Source: Perognathus longimembris pacificus
Taxonomy: Eukaryota > Chordata > Mammalia > Rodentia > Heteromyidae
Direction: 5' to 3'
Assembly (NCBI RefSeq): GCF_023159225.1
Contig: NC_063170.1
Span: 27,120,301-27,184,300 of the forward strand
Length of the DNA: 64,000 nt
Shown here piece after piece: positions 35,330 through 45,030 of the stretch (position 1 is its first letter; each line of letters begins with the position of its first letter). Both the position numbers and the translations under genes were made by a program. The notes beneath the pieces were generated by a model. The model ran no database searches and was not told the DNA's origin. It saw only the letters and a list, made by a program, of their open reading frames with translations.

Positions 35330-36120
35330 AACCAGACAGGGCTCCACTGGGTTAGGGAGGAGTGTGCCCGCCGCCTTTGTCAGAATGGATGAGAACAAAG
35401 CAGGATGGATTAGCTAACCCCCTGCTGGAAGCAAGATGCAGCCTGAAATTCAGCTCTTGGACCCCTTGGCTCTGGGGTCAAGGAGATAGCAGTGTCCGGA
35501 CCGGCCCAGCACGGCTCCCATGGCTAGCCAAATGACCCGAATGGGCTGGTGGGAGGTCACAGCAGGGCAGTTTCCATTTTAACCCCATTGTTTAGCCAAA
35601 TGAAGCCAAGATGTTCTTACTCCCTACTGGAGAAGTCTGCCCGGCTTCAATAATTTCTGAGTGCTGACAGATAATTCAGAGATATTGGATACTTCACCAC
35701 CTGGGGACTGCCCCTCGCTACCGCAGCAATCAGTTACTGCCCACGGACCAGGGGCCATGCAGAGGCCCCGGGCCCCCTCACGCCTTTACGATCAGGCTCC
35801 AGCGTCTTGAAAAATATTGCTTGAATTTATTTATATAATCACGTTAGGAAGACTGTGAGTTATTGTGAAGTCAGCATTCTTCCATCTTCCTTCCTACTAA
35901 TCCTTTGTTTGAGATTCTGCTCAAAGGACTACGATTACTAATGTAATTACACGCTACCTGGTAAAGGGTAATCCAAAAAAAATTAAACCCCTTTCCATAT
36001 TGTATTTTTTTGTACTTGGAGTCACCCTTCTCCAAACACTTAGTGCTGACATAAATCAATTAGTGACTGATTTTCTGACCTCCTGCACTGGAGCCACAGA
36101 CCGACTCTAGGTACTGCCTT
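35330..36120. other. Candidate conserved noncoding element
   Basis: About 790 repeat-free bases combine a CpG-retaining part (35365-35815, about 15 CpG by eye, for example 'gtccggaccggcccagcacg' and 'ccctcgctaccgcagc') with an AT-rich part holding 'tttatttatataatcacg', 'atgtaattacac' and 'caattagtgactg'. In a mammal, low decay of CpG and sites of this kind suggest an enhancer or unmethylated element. This is inferred from composition. Confidence 0.4.
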
Positions 36121-36676
36121 TCCAAGTATTTAAGTCATCCTAAAATGAAACACTGTCTTGTCCCTGGTTAGGAGTAGCAGCAGCTTCAGGAATCTGAGCG
36201 AAAGCAGACACCAAACAAGACTCGGTCTAATGACTTGCCTGGACAAAAGATATGCATCTTATCCTGGTGCTGCTAGAAACACAGACTCCTGGCTGTGCCC
36301 TCAGTCCTTACTGATCCATCTGCCTTCTAATTACTAGGAAGTACATATGCAAAGGAATGTATGGTACTGCCAACTAGAAGAATCTTCTCCTTGGCATAGA
36401 CAAAGGAGTGAGACAGTGAATCAGGGAATGAGTCTGTAATCTATGGAAATAGTTTGGCTCTGCCATGAACAATACTATAAAAGTCATAGCCATCTGAGTG
36501 ACTAAAATTTAAATCAACCCAAACCAAACCACACAAGCTTAACTACAGTGACAAAACCAAATATAAATGTTATCCAACTTGACAATGAAAATGAAAGATG
36601 CACCTGCCTAGTAGGAATGGAAGGGATTGGAGGTAGTAGGGAAACAAAAATTATCATGTATGTCAGATAAAAGAGA
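36121..36676. other. Unique noncoding stretch
   Basis: Nothing is recognised. Confidence 0.5.
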
Positions 36677-36691
36677 AGATGTGGAAGTTTT

Positions 36692-36827
36692 TTTTTGTTT
36701 TTTTTTAAATAATTATTTATTGCCAAAGTGATGTACAGAGGGGTTACAGTTTCATACATAAGGCAGTGGGTACATTTCTTGTACAATTTGTTACCTCTTC
36801 CCTCATTTCCCTCCCTCACCCCTCCCC
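36692..36827 (-). mobile_element. Very short L1 3' end insertion
   Basis: Minus-strand L1 tail: 'taacaaattgtacaagaaat', 'gtaacccctctgtacatcac', then an A-rich end. It is truncated to about 136 bases. A 16-bp duplication with one mismatch flanks it ('aagatgtggaagtttt' from 36676 and 'aagatatggaagtttt' from 36828). Confidence 0.88.
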
Positions 36828-36989
36828 AAGATATGGAAGTTTTAGCAAGGGTTGATGTTGCATAGATGACCAAAGGGGAAAGGAAGGGTTGAGGGAAAGT
36901 AGGTGCTTCCATAAGAAGCTGAATCTTTTGCCATAGGAGGAAATCAAAATAATTGTATCTACAATTGATCAATCAAAAACCAACATCAA

Positions 36990-37190
36990 AATGGTGAGAC
37001 AAAAGGTAAAAGGCGAACCAATGCAACAGCAATACTTACAAGACAATATGTTGTAAGCTGTACAGCTCAAGGTGGAAGAGAATTGGGGAGGAGGTAACAA
37101 GTTCAACAAGAAATGTACTCCTACCTTATGTATGTAACTGTAACCCCCCTGTACATCACCTTTGCAACAAAAATAAACAACTGTGTACTT
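36990..37190 (+). mobile_element. L1 3' end fragment
   Basis: Plus-strand copy of the same tail: 'gaaccaatgcaacagcaata', 'caacaagaaatgtactccta' and 'gtaacccccctgtacatcac', ending in an A-rich stretch. More diverged than the neighbouring minus-strand copy. Confidence 0.8.
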
Positions 37191-37329
37191 ACAATATGGA
37201 GATATATGAAAGAGGCCACCAAAGCGACTGAAGATGAAAGGTTGCTTCAAGTGATTCTGCATGTTAGAGGCCAAGGCATTGCTTGCTTCAAGGGGATAAT
37301 TTGTAGTTTCAAGAATTCTAGACACTAAA

Positions 37330-37541
37330 TTTTTTTTCGGTCGTGAGGCCTGGGTATTGCCTCTTTTTGGCTCAAGGCTAGCACTCTACTGCTTTGAGCC
37401 ACCACACCATTACTGGTTTTCTGGTGGTGAATTGGAGATAAGAACCTCATAGACTTCCCTGCCCAGGCTGGCTTCAACCCTCTCAATCCTCAGATCTCAG
37501 CCTCCTCAGTAACTAGGAGTGTGAGCCACTAGAGCCCTACC
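37330..37541 (-). mobile_element. B1-dID-type composite SINE
   Basis: Minus-strand composite. Landmarks are 'ggctcaaggctagcactcta', 'tgaattggagataagaacct', 'cctcagatctcagcctcctc' and 'gtgtgagccact'. Confidence 0.85.
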
Positions 37542-38422
37542 TGGGTACTAAATCTTGATCTAGTTTCTTGATCTTGGCTTCAAGAGAATTCACTTAGTAA
37601 AGATCATCAGACACATTTTTATGATGTATGTGCATTTTTCTGTTTGGAGATTATATTTTTTATTACAAACTTCCCTACACAAGATGAGTATCTAGGAGAA
37701 TTCAGGGAGAAGATAGTACACTATTGATTTTCATGGACAATTCAGCTGATAGCACTTTTATTTTTTTGTCACATATGTATGTTACTTGGGTGAAAATGAA
37801 GTACTTTCATGCTTTTTCATACTAAGCCCCTGGTGACTTGGAACCCAAAGACCAACTCTGAGTGATATGTGTAATAAGCTCTAGGAAGCTGGTGATTGTG
37901 TTAGTCAAGTGACTTTCTACACCTCACAGCCTCTGACAACGTGGGTAGTGAGTTCACTGTGATTGGAAGTACACAGATCAAAGAGATGGAGAAAGAGCTT
38001 TATTAAAGGAAAGCATAGAGTGGCTTCATCACTACTGAGACTGAGACACATTTAAGGAACTGCACATTTCAGTCTTAGGCACTTGCTGTTTGTGTGTTTG
38101 TTCATTTCTTTAGTACAGAAAGAAAACTTAAAAGGTCAAGGATGCCAGTAGTAAAATACATCCTAGAATATGGGGCAAGATCAGAATTGGAAGGCATGTC
38201 AAGGGAAGCCTTTTCTCCACAGGAAAGTTGAAGAGGAACAGAGAATGGCATGGCCTTGGAAGAGAATCACCAGCTTGACCAAGTCCAGTATGACTGTTCC
38301 CTAACCTGGGGCACCCCTTCAATACTAGTCATGGTCCCAGCCAGAGACACACAGACAGCAAATGAAATGAGTCTTCCTGGACTAGGACTTAAAATACCTT
38401 CTGTCCTTGGAATCATCTAGTC
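37542..38422. other. Unique noncoding stretch
   Basis: Nothing is recognised. Confidence 0.5.
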
Positions 38423-38753
38423 CAGGGATCAATGAACTGTGGTCCCTGCATGGGTCCCTGTGACCCCCTGCTTCCCCATATAAAAATATAACCTAGAAGC
38501 TAAGAAGAGTTTTGACCTTCTTACATGGTTGGAAAATATAAAAAAAGGAAGCAAATAAAATTTAACACATGAAAATTATATGAAATTTAAATATGAGTGC
38601 CCATAAATAAAGATTTGTAGGAAGTCATAAGTCATCCAGTCTATGAATGCTCACTGTAACAGAAGAGCTGAGTGGTTTTGACAGACCATATGGTCCACAA
38701 AGCCTAAAATATTTACTGTCTGATCCTTTACAGAAAAAGTTAGCACAACTCTG
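38423..38753 (+). mobile_element. hAT-Charlie-type nonautonomous DNA transposon relic
   Basis: It begins 'cagggatcaatgaactgtgg' and ends 'cagaaaaagttagcacaact' plus 'ctg'. Inside are 'gaaaattatatgaaatttaa', 'gcccataaataaag' and 'aaagcctaaaatatttactg', the hallmark words of a well-known eutherian hAT (MER1-like) family. The terminal inverted repeat is decayed, and no convincing 8-bp target duplication remains. Confidence 0.7.
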
Positions 38754-38918
38754 TTCTGAATCATGGTTTAATATAAATAGGTTTAATTATTCTAGTATAT
38801 TTATTCTCAAGTGTTTGTCTTACTTTGTCATTGGTTTCTTGCTTAACATACCATAGAGGGAATTCAAAATGGAAGAATTAGAAACAAAGAATTTACATGT
38901 AATTAACAACAATGACAT

Positions 38919-38964
38919 ATAACTATAACTATAACTATAACTATATATATATATATATATATAT
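38919..38964. repeat. (AACTAT)n followed by (AT)n
   Basis: About four AACTAT units run straight into eleven AT units. Confidence 0.95.
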
Positions 38965-39299
38965 TTGTTATAAGGGAAGAACTTGAATAGATTCACCAGA
39001 AAGAAAGGATAAAAGCTTAAGGTGAAGATATACTAATTACTCTGAGTTTATTACTATCCAAGGCATAATGAAACATCCATTTTATTTCATAAATATGTAC
39101 AAATACTATATGCCAATCAAAAATAACAAGTTTTAAACACTGGGCCAAAAATCTGAGTAAACAATTCTATGTAAATGGGCAACAGGCATTGAAACGCTGC
39201 TCAATGTCATTAATTACTAGAGAATTGCAAACCAAAACCAGAATGAGATAGCATCCTACTACAGTTAGAATGATTATTGTATAAAAGCCAAGAGAGAGT

Positions 39300-39415
39300 A
39301 TGGTGATATATGAGTGGAATCCCTGCGACTTGGGAGGCTGAGACAGGAGGATTGGTAATTCAAGATCAGTCTGGGCTACCTAGTGAGACTCACATCTCAA
39401 AATTAAAAAGTTAAA
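39300..39415 (+). mobile_element. B1 SINE
   Basis: 'gggaggctgagacaggagga', 'aattcaagatcagtctgggc' and 'tagtgagactcacatctc' give a single 7SL-derived B1 monomer inserted in the L1. Confidence 0.8.
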
Positions 39416-39856
39416 AGATAACAAGTATTGTGTTAGCAAGGATATAGAGAAAGGGGAACTTTTTCCTGCTTTGGTGGGAATGCTAAATCAGTGCAACTAT
39501 TATAGAAAACAGTAAATACGCTTGTCAAAAAATTAAAAATAAAACGACCATGTGACTTACAAATCCCACTATTCCTTTCTATCCAAAGAAATTAAAAATC
39601 AGGATGTCAAATGGGTATCACCACTCTAAAATTCACTGCAGCAATGTTATCAATATCCAAGATATGGAATCAATATGAAATTCAGCCCATAAATTGTTGA
39701 ATGAATAAGGAAAATGTACAGGTACATGATGGAATTCTACTCAGTGATAAGCAAGGATGGAGTACTTCTATTTCTGACAACCAAATTGACCCGGAAGACA
39801 TTGTTTGAAAGATAAATACCACATGATAGTATCCATTTGTAGAATAAAAAAAAAAT

Positions 39857-40068
39857 GGGGCTGGGGATATAGCCTAGTGGCAAGAGTGCCTGCCTCGGAT
39901 ACACGAGGCCCTAGGTTCGATTCCCCAGCACCACATATACAGAAAACGGCCAGAAGCGGCGGCGCTGTGGCTCAAGTGGCAGAGTGCTAGCCTTGAGCGG
40001 GAAGAAGCCAGGGACAGTGCTCAGGCCCTGAGTCCAAGGCCCAGGACTGGCCAAAAAAAAAAAAAAAT
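39857..40068 (+). mobile_element. IDL-Geo SINE, young subfamily
   Basis: Near-consensus young dimer with a private 3-bp GCG duplication in the right arm ('gaagcggcggcgctgtggc'). The target duplication is hidden in A-rich flanks. Confidence 0.93.
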
Positions 40069-40230
40069 TGATGTTATAGTAGTTGAAAGTAGAATACTGG
40101 CTGAGGAAAGGGTGAGAAGTGGTCAGCACTACATCACAGTTAAATGGGAGAAATAATCACTCGTATTCTATTTCACAGTAAGGTTAATAAATTGCATTGT
40201 ATTCTGACATTATTGGAAGAGATGATATTG

Positions 40231-41224
40231 AATTTTCTCATTTAAAGAAATAACACATATTTAAGGTGATAGATGAGCTAATTATCCTCGTCATTTGATT
40301 ATGATACAATGTAAATATTACAGAATCATAAAATGTACAAAGGTCCTCATCACAGATTTCTTATTATACATGTGGAAAGACTGAAGACCAGAGAAAGGAC
40401 CCCTCCACCCCTCTTCCCTAAGGTGAAGTCACCAGTAAGAGCTCCTTCCCAGCATGAGCTCCAGGCCCAAACAAAAGAGCTGGAGCACCCTGTGAATATA
40501 ACAAAATGGTCTTATCTTATTAGGTTCACAACTAATGAGACTCATTAAGGTGCTCTTGGTGGGGAGTATGGTGGTCCCTCATCCATGCAGTTATCTTTAA
40601 AACCAAACAGGTTTTCGTCTTTTCTAGTTCTGCAGACATATAGGGACTTCTCTTGATTTTGAGGTGGGAGGCAGTGACGAAAACTAGCCATGGGCCGGGC
40701 TTGTTTGGCAATTGACTCTTGCCAACTTTCAAAGCTCCAACCTGAGCAGGATTAGGTCTCTACCACTTGGTGGGGGGTGGGGGGGGGCTGTCTATGGGAA
40801 ACTGAAGGCAGGGAACAGAGCAGGGCCCTGGGAATGCCTGGGCCCCTCAGCCAGACTCTGTAGACTGCCCCAGGAGCAGAGCTGGCGGCTTGTGTCTGTC
40901 TGGACTTGACCTCTATGCTGGGCTGAAGTTTCCTCTCTGCTCAGGCTCATGGTTCTCTCGGAGATCAGGAGCCCCAGGGAGAACTGAGATACATCCAGCC
41001 GCCCAGGCTTTCCTGGGGACTGGCATAGGGCTTTTTCCTCAAGCAGTAACTTCCTTCACTGCACAAAGAACAGCAGTGGCCAGACAAATTCTTCTTAGGA
41101 AAGCTTAGGACATTTGAATTCCCAGCTTATTGCCCCCATAAGCCTTACCTCTACCTTACCTTCAGAAGGTGTGAGTAGAAAACTAGAAGGAACTGTCTGC
41201 TGACTCTCCTTAACTATTAATAAA
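40231..41224. other. Unique noncoding stretch
   Basis: No gene is recognised. A G-rich run lies at 40769-40787. Frames reach 72 codons. Confidence 0.5.
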
Positions 41225-41420
41225 GTTAAACCATCTGCATTCAAATCCTGACTCCTTACATGCTCCATGTGTCACCCGAGTACTCTCACCCTTGTAAGCC
41301 AGTTCCCTTACCTAGAAAATAATGGGAGAGGGTTGAAAGACTGCCTAATAATGTAAAGTGTAATGAGGGTTCTTTGAGGTCATGGGCAGAAAGCTCTAGA
41401 ACAGTACCTGCCAGAGAAGT
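41225..41420 (+). mobile_element. MIR SINE relic
   Basis: 'tgcattcaaatcctgactcc', 'gtaagccagttcccttacct', 'agaaaataatgggagagggt' and 'tagaacagtacctgcca' follow MIR in forward order. Confidence 0.75.
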
Positions 41421-41689
41421 AAGAAGCATTATGCTATTCACATTTCCCTTGGAAGGCAAAGTCCTGGCCTGTGCACATGGGAGAGACTGGCTTAAGGAAG
41501 AACTGGAGCCTTCAGCTTGCCTTTCACGCGAGGCCCCTGGCTGGTCAGGACAACGCAAAGGGGCACAGGGCCAGGATGTTTGCTTGGCCAGTCCAAATGA
41601 CTTATTACACCAGCTCCTGGCAAGGGAATAGAAAGGAAGAAGATAAAAAATCATCCCATCGATTTTTCTAGCACGTGAAACCAGTGCTG

Positions 41690-42130
41690 TTATTTTCAGA
41701 TCCATCCTTTTTGAAATTAAATTAAATAAAGTTTAGCTCAGTTTGTCAATTTGCTGAACAGTATCTCCGTCTCTCCTTTGCAAGGGCGGGGTGCGTGGAA
41801 GATGGTGGATTTGAGGTTTTTTTTCACCCTCAGGAAGCATTATTGAATTAGGAGAAGCATGAGCTTGTGATGATGTTCCAGAATTTTAAGAGCTTTTCAA
41901 CCCAATGAGGTGTCAATTTGCAAGTACATTTTCCAGAACCATTAGGTAGGCATTTTAACAAATGGGGGTTGTAGCGAGCAAGGGCCCCAGGAGTGAGTTA
42001 TAGCTGCAGGACTAGATTCTTATTCAGAAATACAGTCTCTGAAGTGGTAGGATAGTCTCCCTGCCTCATAACTACACTTTTGAAAAACCTGAAGCATAGT
42101 CCTCTTTTACTTCAATTATGAGATTTTTTC
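41690..42130. other. Candidate conserved noncoding element
   Basis: Repeat-free AT-rich stretch with 'gaaattaaattaaataaag', 'attgaattaggagaagcatg' and 'gtgtcaatttgcaagtacat', and no sign of SINE or L1 decay. The regulatory role is inferred from composition only. Confidence 0.3.
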
Positions 42131-42694
42131 ATTCTTTTCAAAACAATAAACGTGCTGGTTATTTCAGGTGAGAAAACATAATCTTGAGGCTGCCTTAAGG
42201 AGAGAGTGTTTGCCAAGCCCTGTTTCCCCCAGGTGAGGCTAATGAAAGCCTCCAGAGAGGACAGGCAGAGCAGACAGGAGTAATAAGTCGCCTGTCAGTC
42301 ACCCTAACCAGCCAGAACCAATCATGGAGACTTGGGAGAGACTACCACTGTCAATAGGCTGAGAGGAAGGGTTAATAAAAGCGGACCCTACCTCCTCTGG
42401 TTCATTGGGAAGAACTCAGTAGTCATCTGTATACTACCCAGACTTCCACTTGCCCAGTCACTGAGAAGTCAGTACCACTGTGTCCACAAAGAGGTGAAGA
42501 TGGCCAAGGGACTGGTCTTTAATCAGAAGTCATGGGATAAAGATTAAAGCCATTCCAGGAAATAAGAGATGCTTAACAATGTGGTCCTCACTTCAGTGGG
42601 ATATCCAGAATGGCTTCAATGGAGCCATCAGCTCACTCTCTTCTTTCCAAAGAAACTCATTTACAGGATAATAATGATGCAATATTGGAATATT
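42131..42694. other. Unique noncoding stretch
   Basis: Nothing is recognised. Confidence 0.5.
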
Positions 42695-42912
42695 TACTCA
42701 CCTGGCACTTCACTCCTTACTACTCAGGAGGCTGAGATCTGAGGATCACAGTTCAAAGCCAACCCCACACAAGAAAATTCATGAGACTCTTATCTCCATT
42801 TAACCATCAAAATCTGGAAGTGGGGTTGTGACTCAAGTAGTAAAGCACTATGAGCATAAACGCTAAGGGACAGTGTTCAATTCCTGAGTTCAAGCCCCAG
42901 TAGTAGTATGAA
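42695..42912 (+). mobile_element. B1-dID-type composite SINE
   Basis: 'tactactcaggaggctgaga', 'cacagttcaaagccaacccc', 'ttatctccatttaaccatca' and 'gagttcaagccccagtagta' mark the three parts. Confidence 0.87.
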
Positions 42913-43160
42913 AAAATTCTCACTTGACTTCATTAGAGTGGCTTGCTGTTGGAGAAAGCTTGGAGGACTGATAAGGAGAACCTGGCACATCCATTCAATG
43001 AGCTCTGGTGCAGCTATCAAGAGAGACATAGCCGATGCACCCATGTGGATGTATATGTTCACATATATCTATATATATACATGTAAGATATAGGTTATAT
43101 AGACAGAATAATATAGATACAGGAAATAAATAAAGGTGATATAGTTAGCTTTGAAAAGAT

Positions 43161-43162
<2 letters not shown>

Positions 43163-43191
<29 letters not shown>
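43163..43191. repeat. (TG)n microsatellite
   Basis: About fourteen TG units. A second alternating block rich in CA/TG/CG follows at 43275-43350. Confidence 0.97.
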
Positions 43192-43350
43192 CTAAGTGGA
43201 AAGAAAGCAGGTTAGTTTGAGTTTGTTATTATTGTATATCTGAGTCTTTGACTCTGTCTCTGTCATGTGTGCACAGCATGTCTGCCTGCACACATACACA
43301 TGCACGCACGTGTGCACCCACACATACACGCATGCACGCACATACACACA

Positions 43351-43779
43351 GCTTGTATCAAATTGAAGTACCAGATGACAGAAACTATACTTACATGTCA
43401 GATTTCAGAAGAACAATAAAGATGTTCTTTGCCTGGAAAAGGTTATTAAAAGGAAAGATCCCAAATCCTATTGTTGGAATAAGGACTGAACGAATAGAGC
43501 TCTCCTAACATGGATGAAAACTCCACCTGGTTCTGAGGGACACAGTGATGACACTCAGCAGAGCTGAATGCTCTTAATAGACAGAGGAGGTGTGGCTGGT
43601 ATTACAGGGGAAGGAGGGAGGGCCTCATGAATCTGACTCTACCCTGGGGCCTAAGGTAGGAACCTGAATTGCCCTGCAGCCTCTGGCCCACCAACTCCAT
43701 TATCTCAGCTTTTCTTTGTGCCACCTGCTTGATAATTTTCTTAATACTTCTCTGTTGAAAAAAAAAATGTTCAAAAGCT
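43351..43779. other. Unique noncoding stretch
   Basis: Nothing is recognised. Confidence 0.5.
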
Positions 43780-43860
43780 AGCTTGCCTGTGTGTAGCTCA
43801 GTGACAGAACACTTGCCTAGCAGGTGCAAGACCATGAGTTTTATGACAAAAACTACAGGC
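43780..43860 (+). mobile_element. Decayed ID SINE
   Basis: 'gtagctcagtgacagaacac', 'ttgcctagcaggtgcaagac' and a weak B box 'catgagttttatg' mark a degraded ID monomer followed by a (CAAAA)n tail. Confidence 0.6.
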
Positions 43861-43905
43861 AAGAGAAAAACAAAACAAAACAAAACAATGCAAAGCCACC
43901 TTCTT

Positions 43906-44030
43906 AAGCCAGGCATGGTGACCAACATCTGTAATCCCAGCATTCAGAATGCTGACAGAAAAGAGGATCGTGAGTTCCTCTCCAGCCTGCACTTTGTAGC
44001 AAAACCTTGTCTCAAAGCACAAAGACACAA
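43906..44030 (+). mobile_element. B1 SINE
   Basis: 'aggcatggtgaccaacatct', 'gtaatcccagcattcagaat' and 'gcaaaaccttgtctcaaagc' define a B1 monomer. Confidence 0.75.
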
Positions 44031-44119
44031 TGAGACAAGACAAAACAAAAAAGATAGCTTTGTTTCACTAATTGCATGGGCCAGTTTGGGAAAAATATTC
44101 ACAAGTCTCCATCCCCATG

Positions 44120-44195
44120 AATAGTTGGACATGGTAGCACACATCTGTCATCCCAGCCACACATTAAAAAAAAAAAAGGGAGAATTGTGGTTGTA
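44120..44195 (+). mobile_element. B1 left-end fragment
   Basis: 'ttggacatggtagcacacat' and 'ctgtcatcccagcc' match the first 40 bases of B1, followed directly by an A run. Confidence 0.55.
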
Positions 44196-44223
44196 CAGCC
44201 AGCTGTTAAAAATGCATGTTTAT

Positions 44224-44434
44224 GGGCTGGGGATATGGCCTAGTGGCAAGAGAGCTTGCCTCTCATACATGAAGCCCTAGGTTCAATTCCCCAGCACCAC
44301 ATATACAGAAAATGGCCAGAAGTGGCGCTGTGGCTCAAGTGGCAGAGTGCTAGCCTTGAGCAAAAAGAAACCAGGGACAGTGCTCAGGCCCTGAGTCCAA
44401 GGCCCAGGACCAGCAAAAAAAAAAAAAAAAAAAA
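44224..44434 (+). mobile_element. IDL-Geo SINE, older subfamily
   Basis: Full dimer with a 20-base A tail. The duplication 'gcatgtttat' lies at 44214-44223 and 44435-44444. Confidence 0.95.
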
Positions 44435-44444
44435 GCATGTTTAT

Positions 44445-44929
44445 AAGTAAACATTTTAAATATGTTCAGTCCTAGTTTGGTGTCTATGGCAGGGAGCTTT
44501 TCACTGCATTCAGAGCAGAGCTCTTTGTAGAATAAAGAGATCAACAAGAATCCTAAAGGTGTCAAAGACACCCTAAGACTCCCAACCCAGTCCTGCTGAG
44601 AGAAGCATGGGAAGGGCCCAATTTGCTTTTCTCCAAAAAGAGCCAGCATACTGTCACGTTCCAACCTAGAAGACAGAGAACAGGGACAGGCTTCCAGGAT
44701 GAAGGGAACACGTGATATAGGCAAGATGGCCCTGGCTCGCTGACCCTGTAGGGTGGGGGAGGTTGGCTTCACCAGCATCGATGTATTCCGGAACAAAGCA
44801 CCTATCATTGTAGACAAGGTAGAGGGATAACTTCTCATTGTAACTGTTCTAGTCTCAGTGTATGTCACTATCATTCTCCATTCAAAACAAAAGACCATGC
44901 ACAGATGTACATGTACCAAGAGGCTCAGA
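44445..44929. other. Unique noncoding stretch
   Basis: Nothing is recognised. A 189-codon minus-strand frame at 44350-44919 ends inside the SINE, and no domain is visible in it. Confidence 0.45.
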
Positions 44930-45030
44930 TATGGCCTTAGGGATTGATCTACCTGGGGCCAAATTGCAGCTCTGCTACTTACTTAGGAAGTTGACACCTT
45001 TACTCAACCATAGTCTCAGTAAGTATCCCC
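44930..45030 (+). mobile_element. MIR SINE relic
   Basis: 'ttgcagctctgctacttact' and 'cctttactcaaccatagtct' match the middle of MIR in forward sense. Confidence 0.6.

Larger units (their letters stand above)
39170..40190 (+). mobile_element. Old L1 ORF2 end and 3' region, split by two SINEs
   Basis: L1 words in order: 'gagaattgcaaaccaaaacc', 'gagatagcatcctactacag', then (after a B1) 'aaggatatagagaaagggga', 'gaccatgtgacttacaaatc', 'tggaattctactcagtgata' and 'accacatgatagtatccatt', then (after an IDL-Geo) 'gaaagtagaatactggctga'. It is heavily mutated. Confidence 0.85.

Noticed and set aside
44350..44919. 189-codon minus-strand open frame as a gene
   Set aside because: Its C-terminal part is IDL-Geo SINE sequence and poly(T); the rest shows no known motif.
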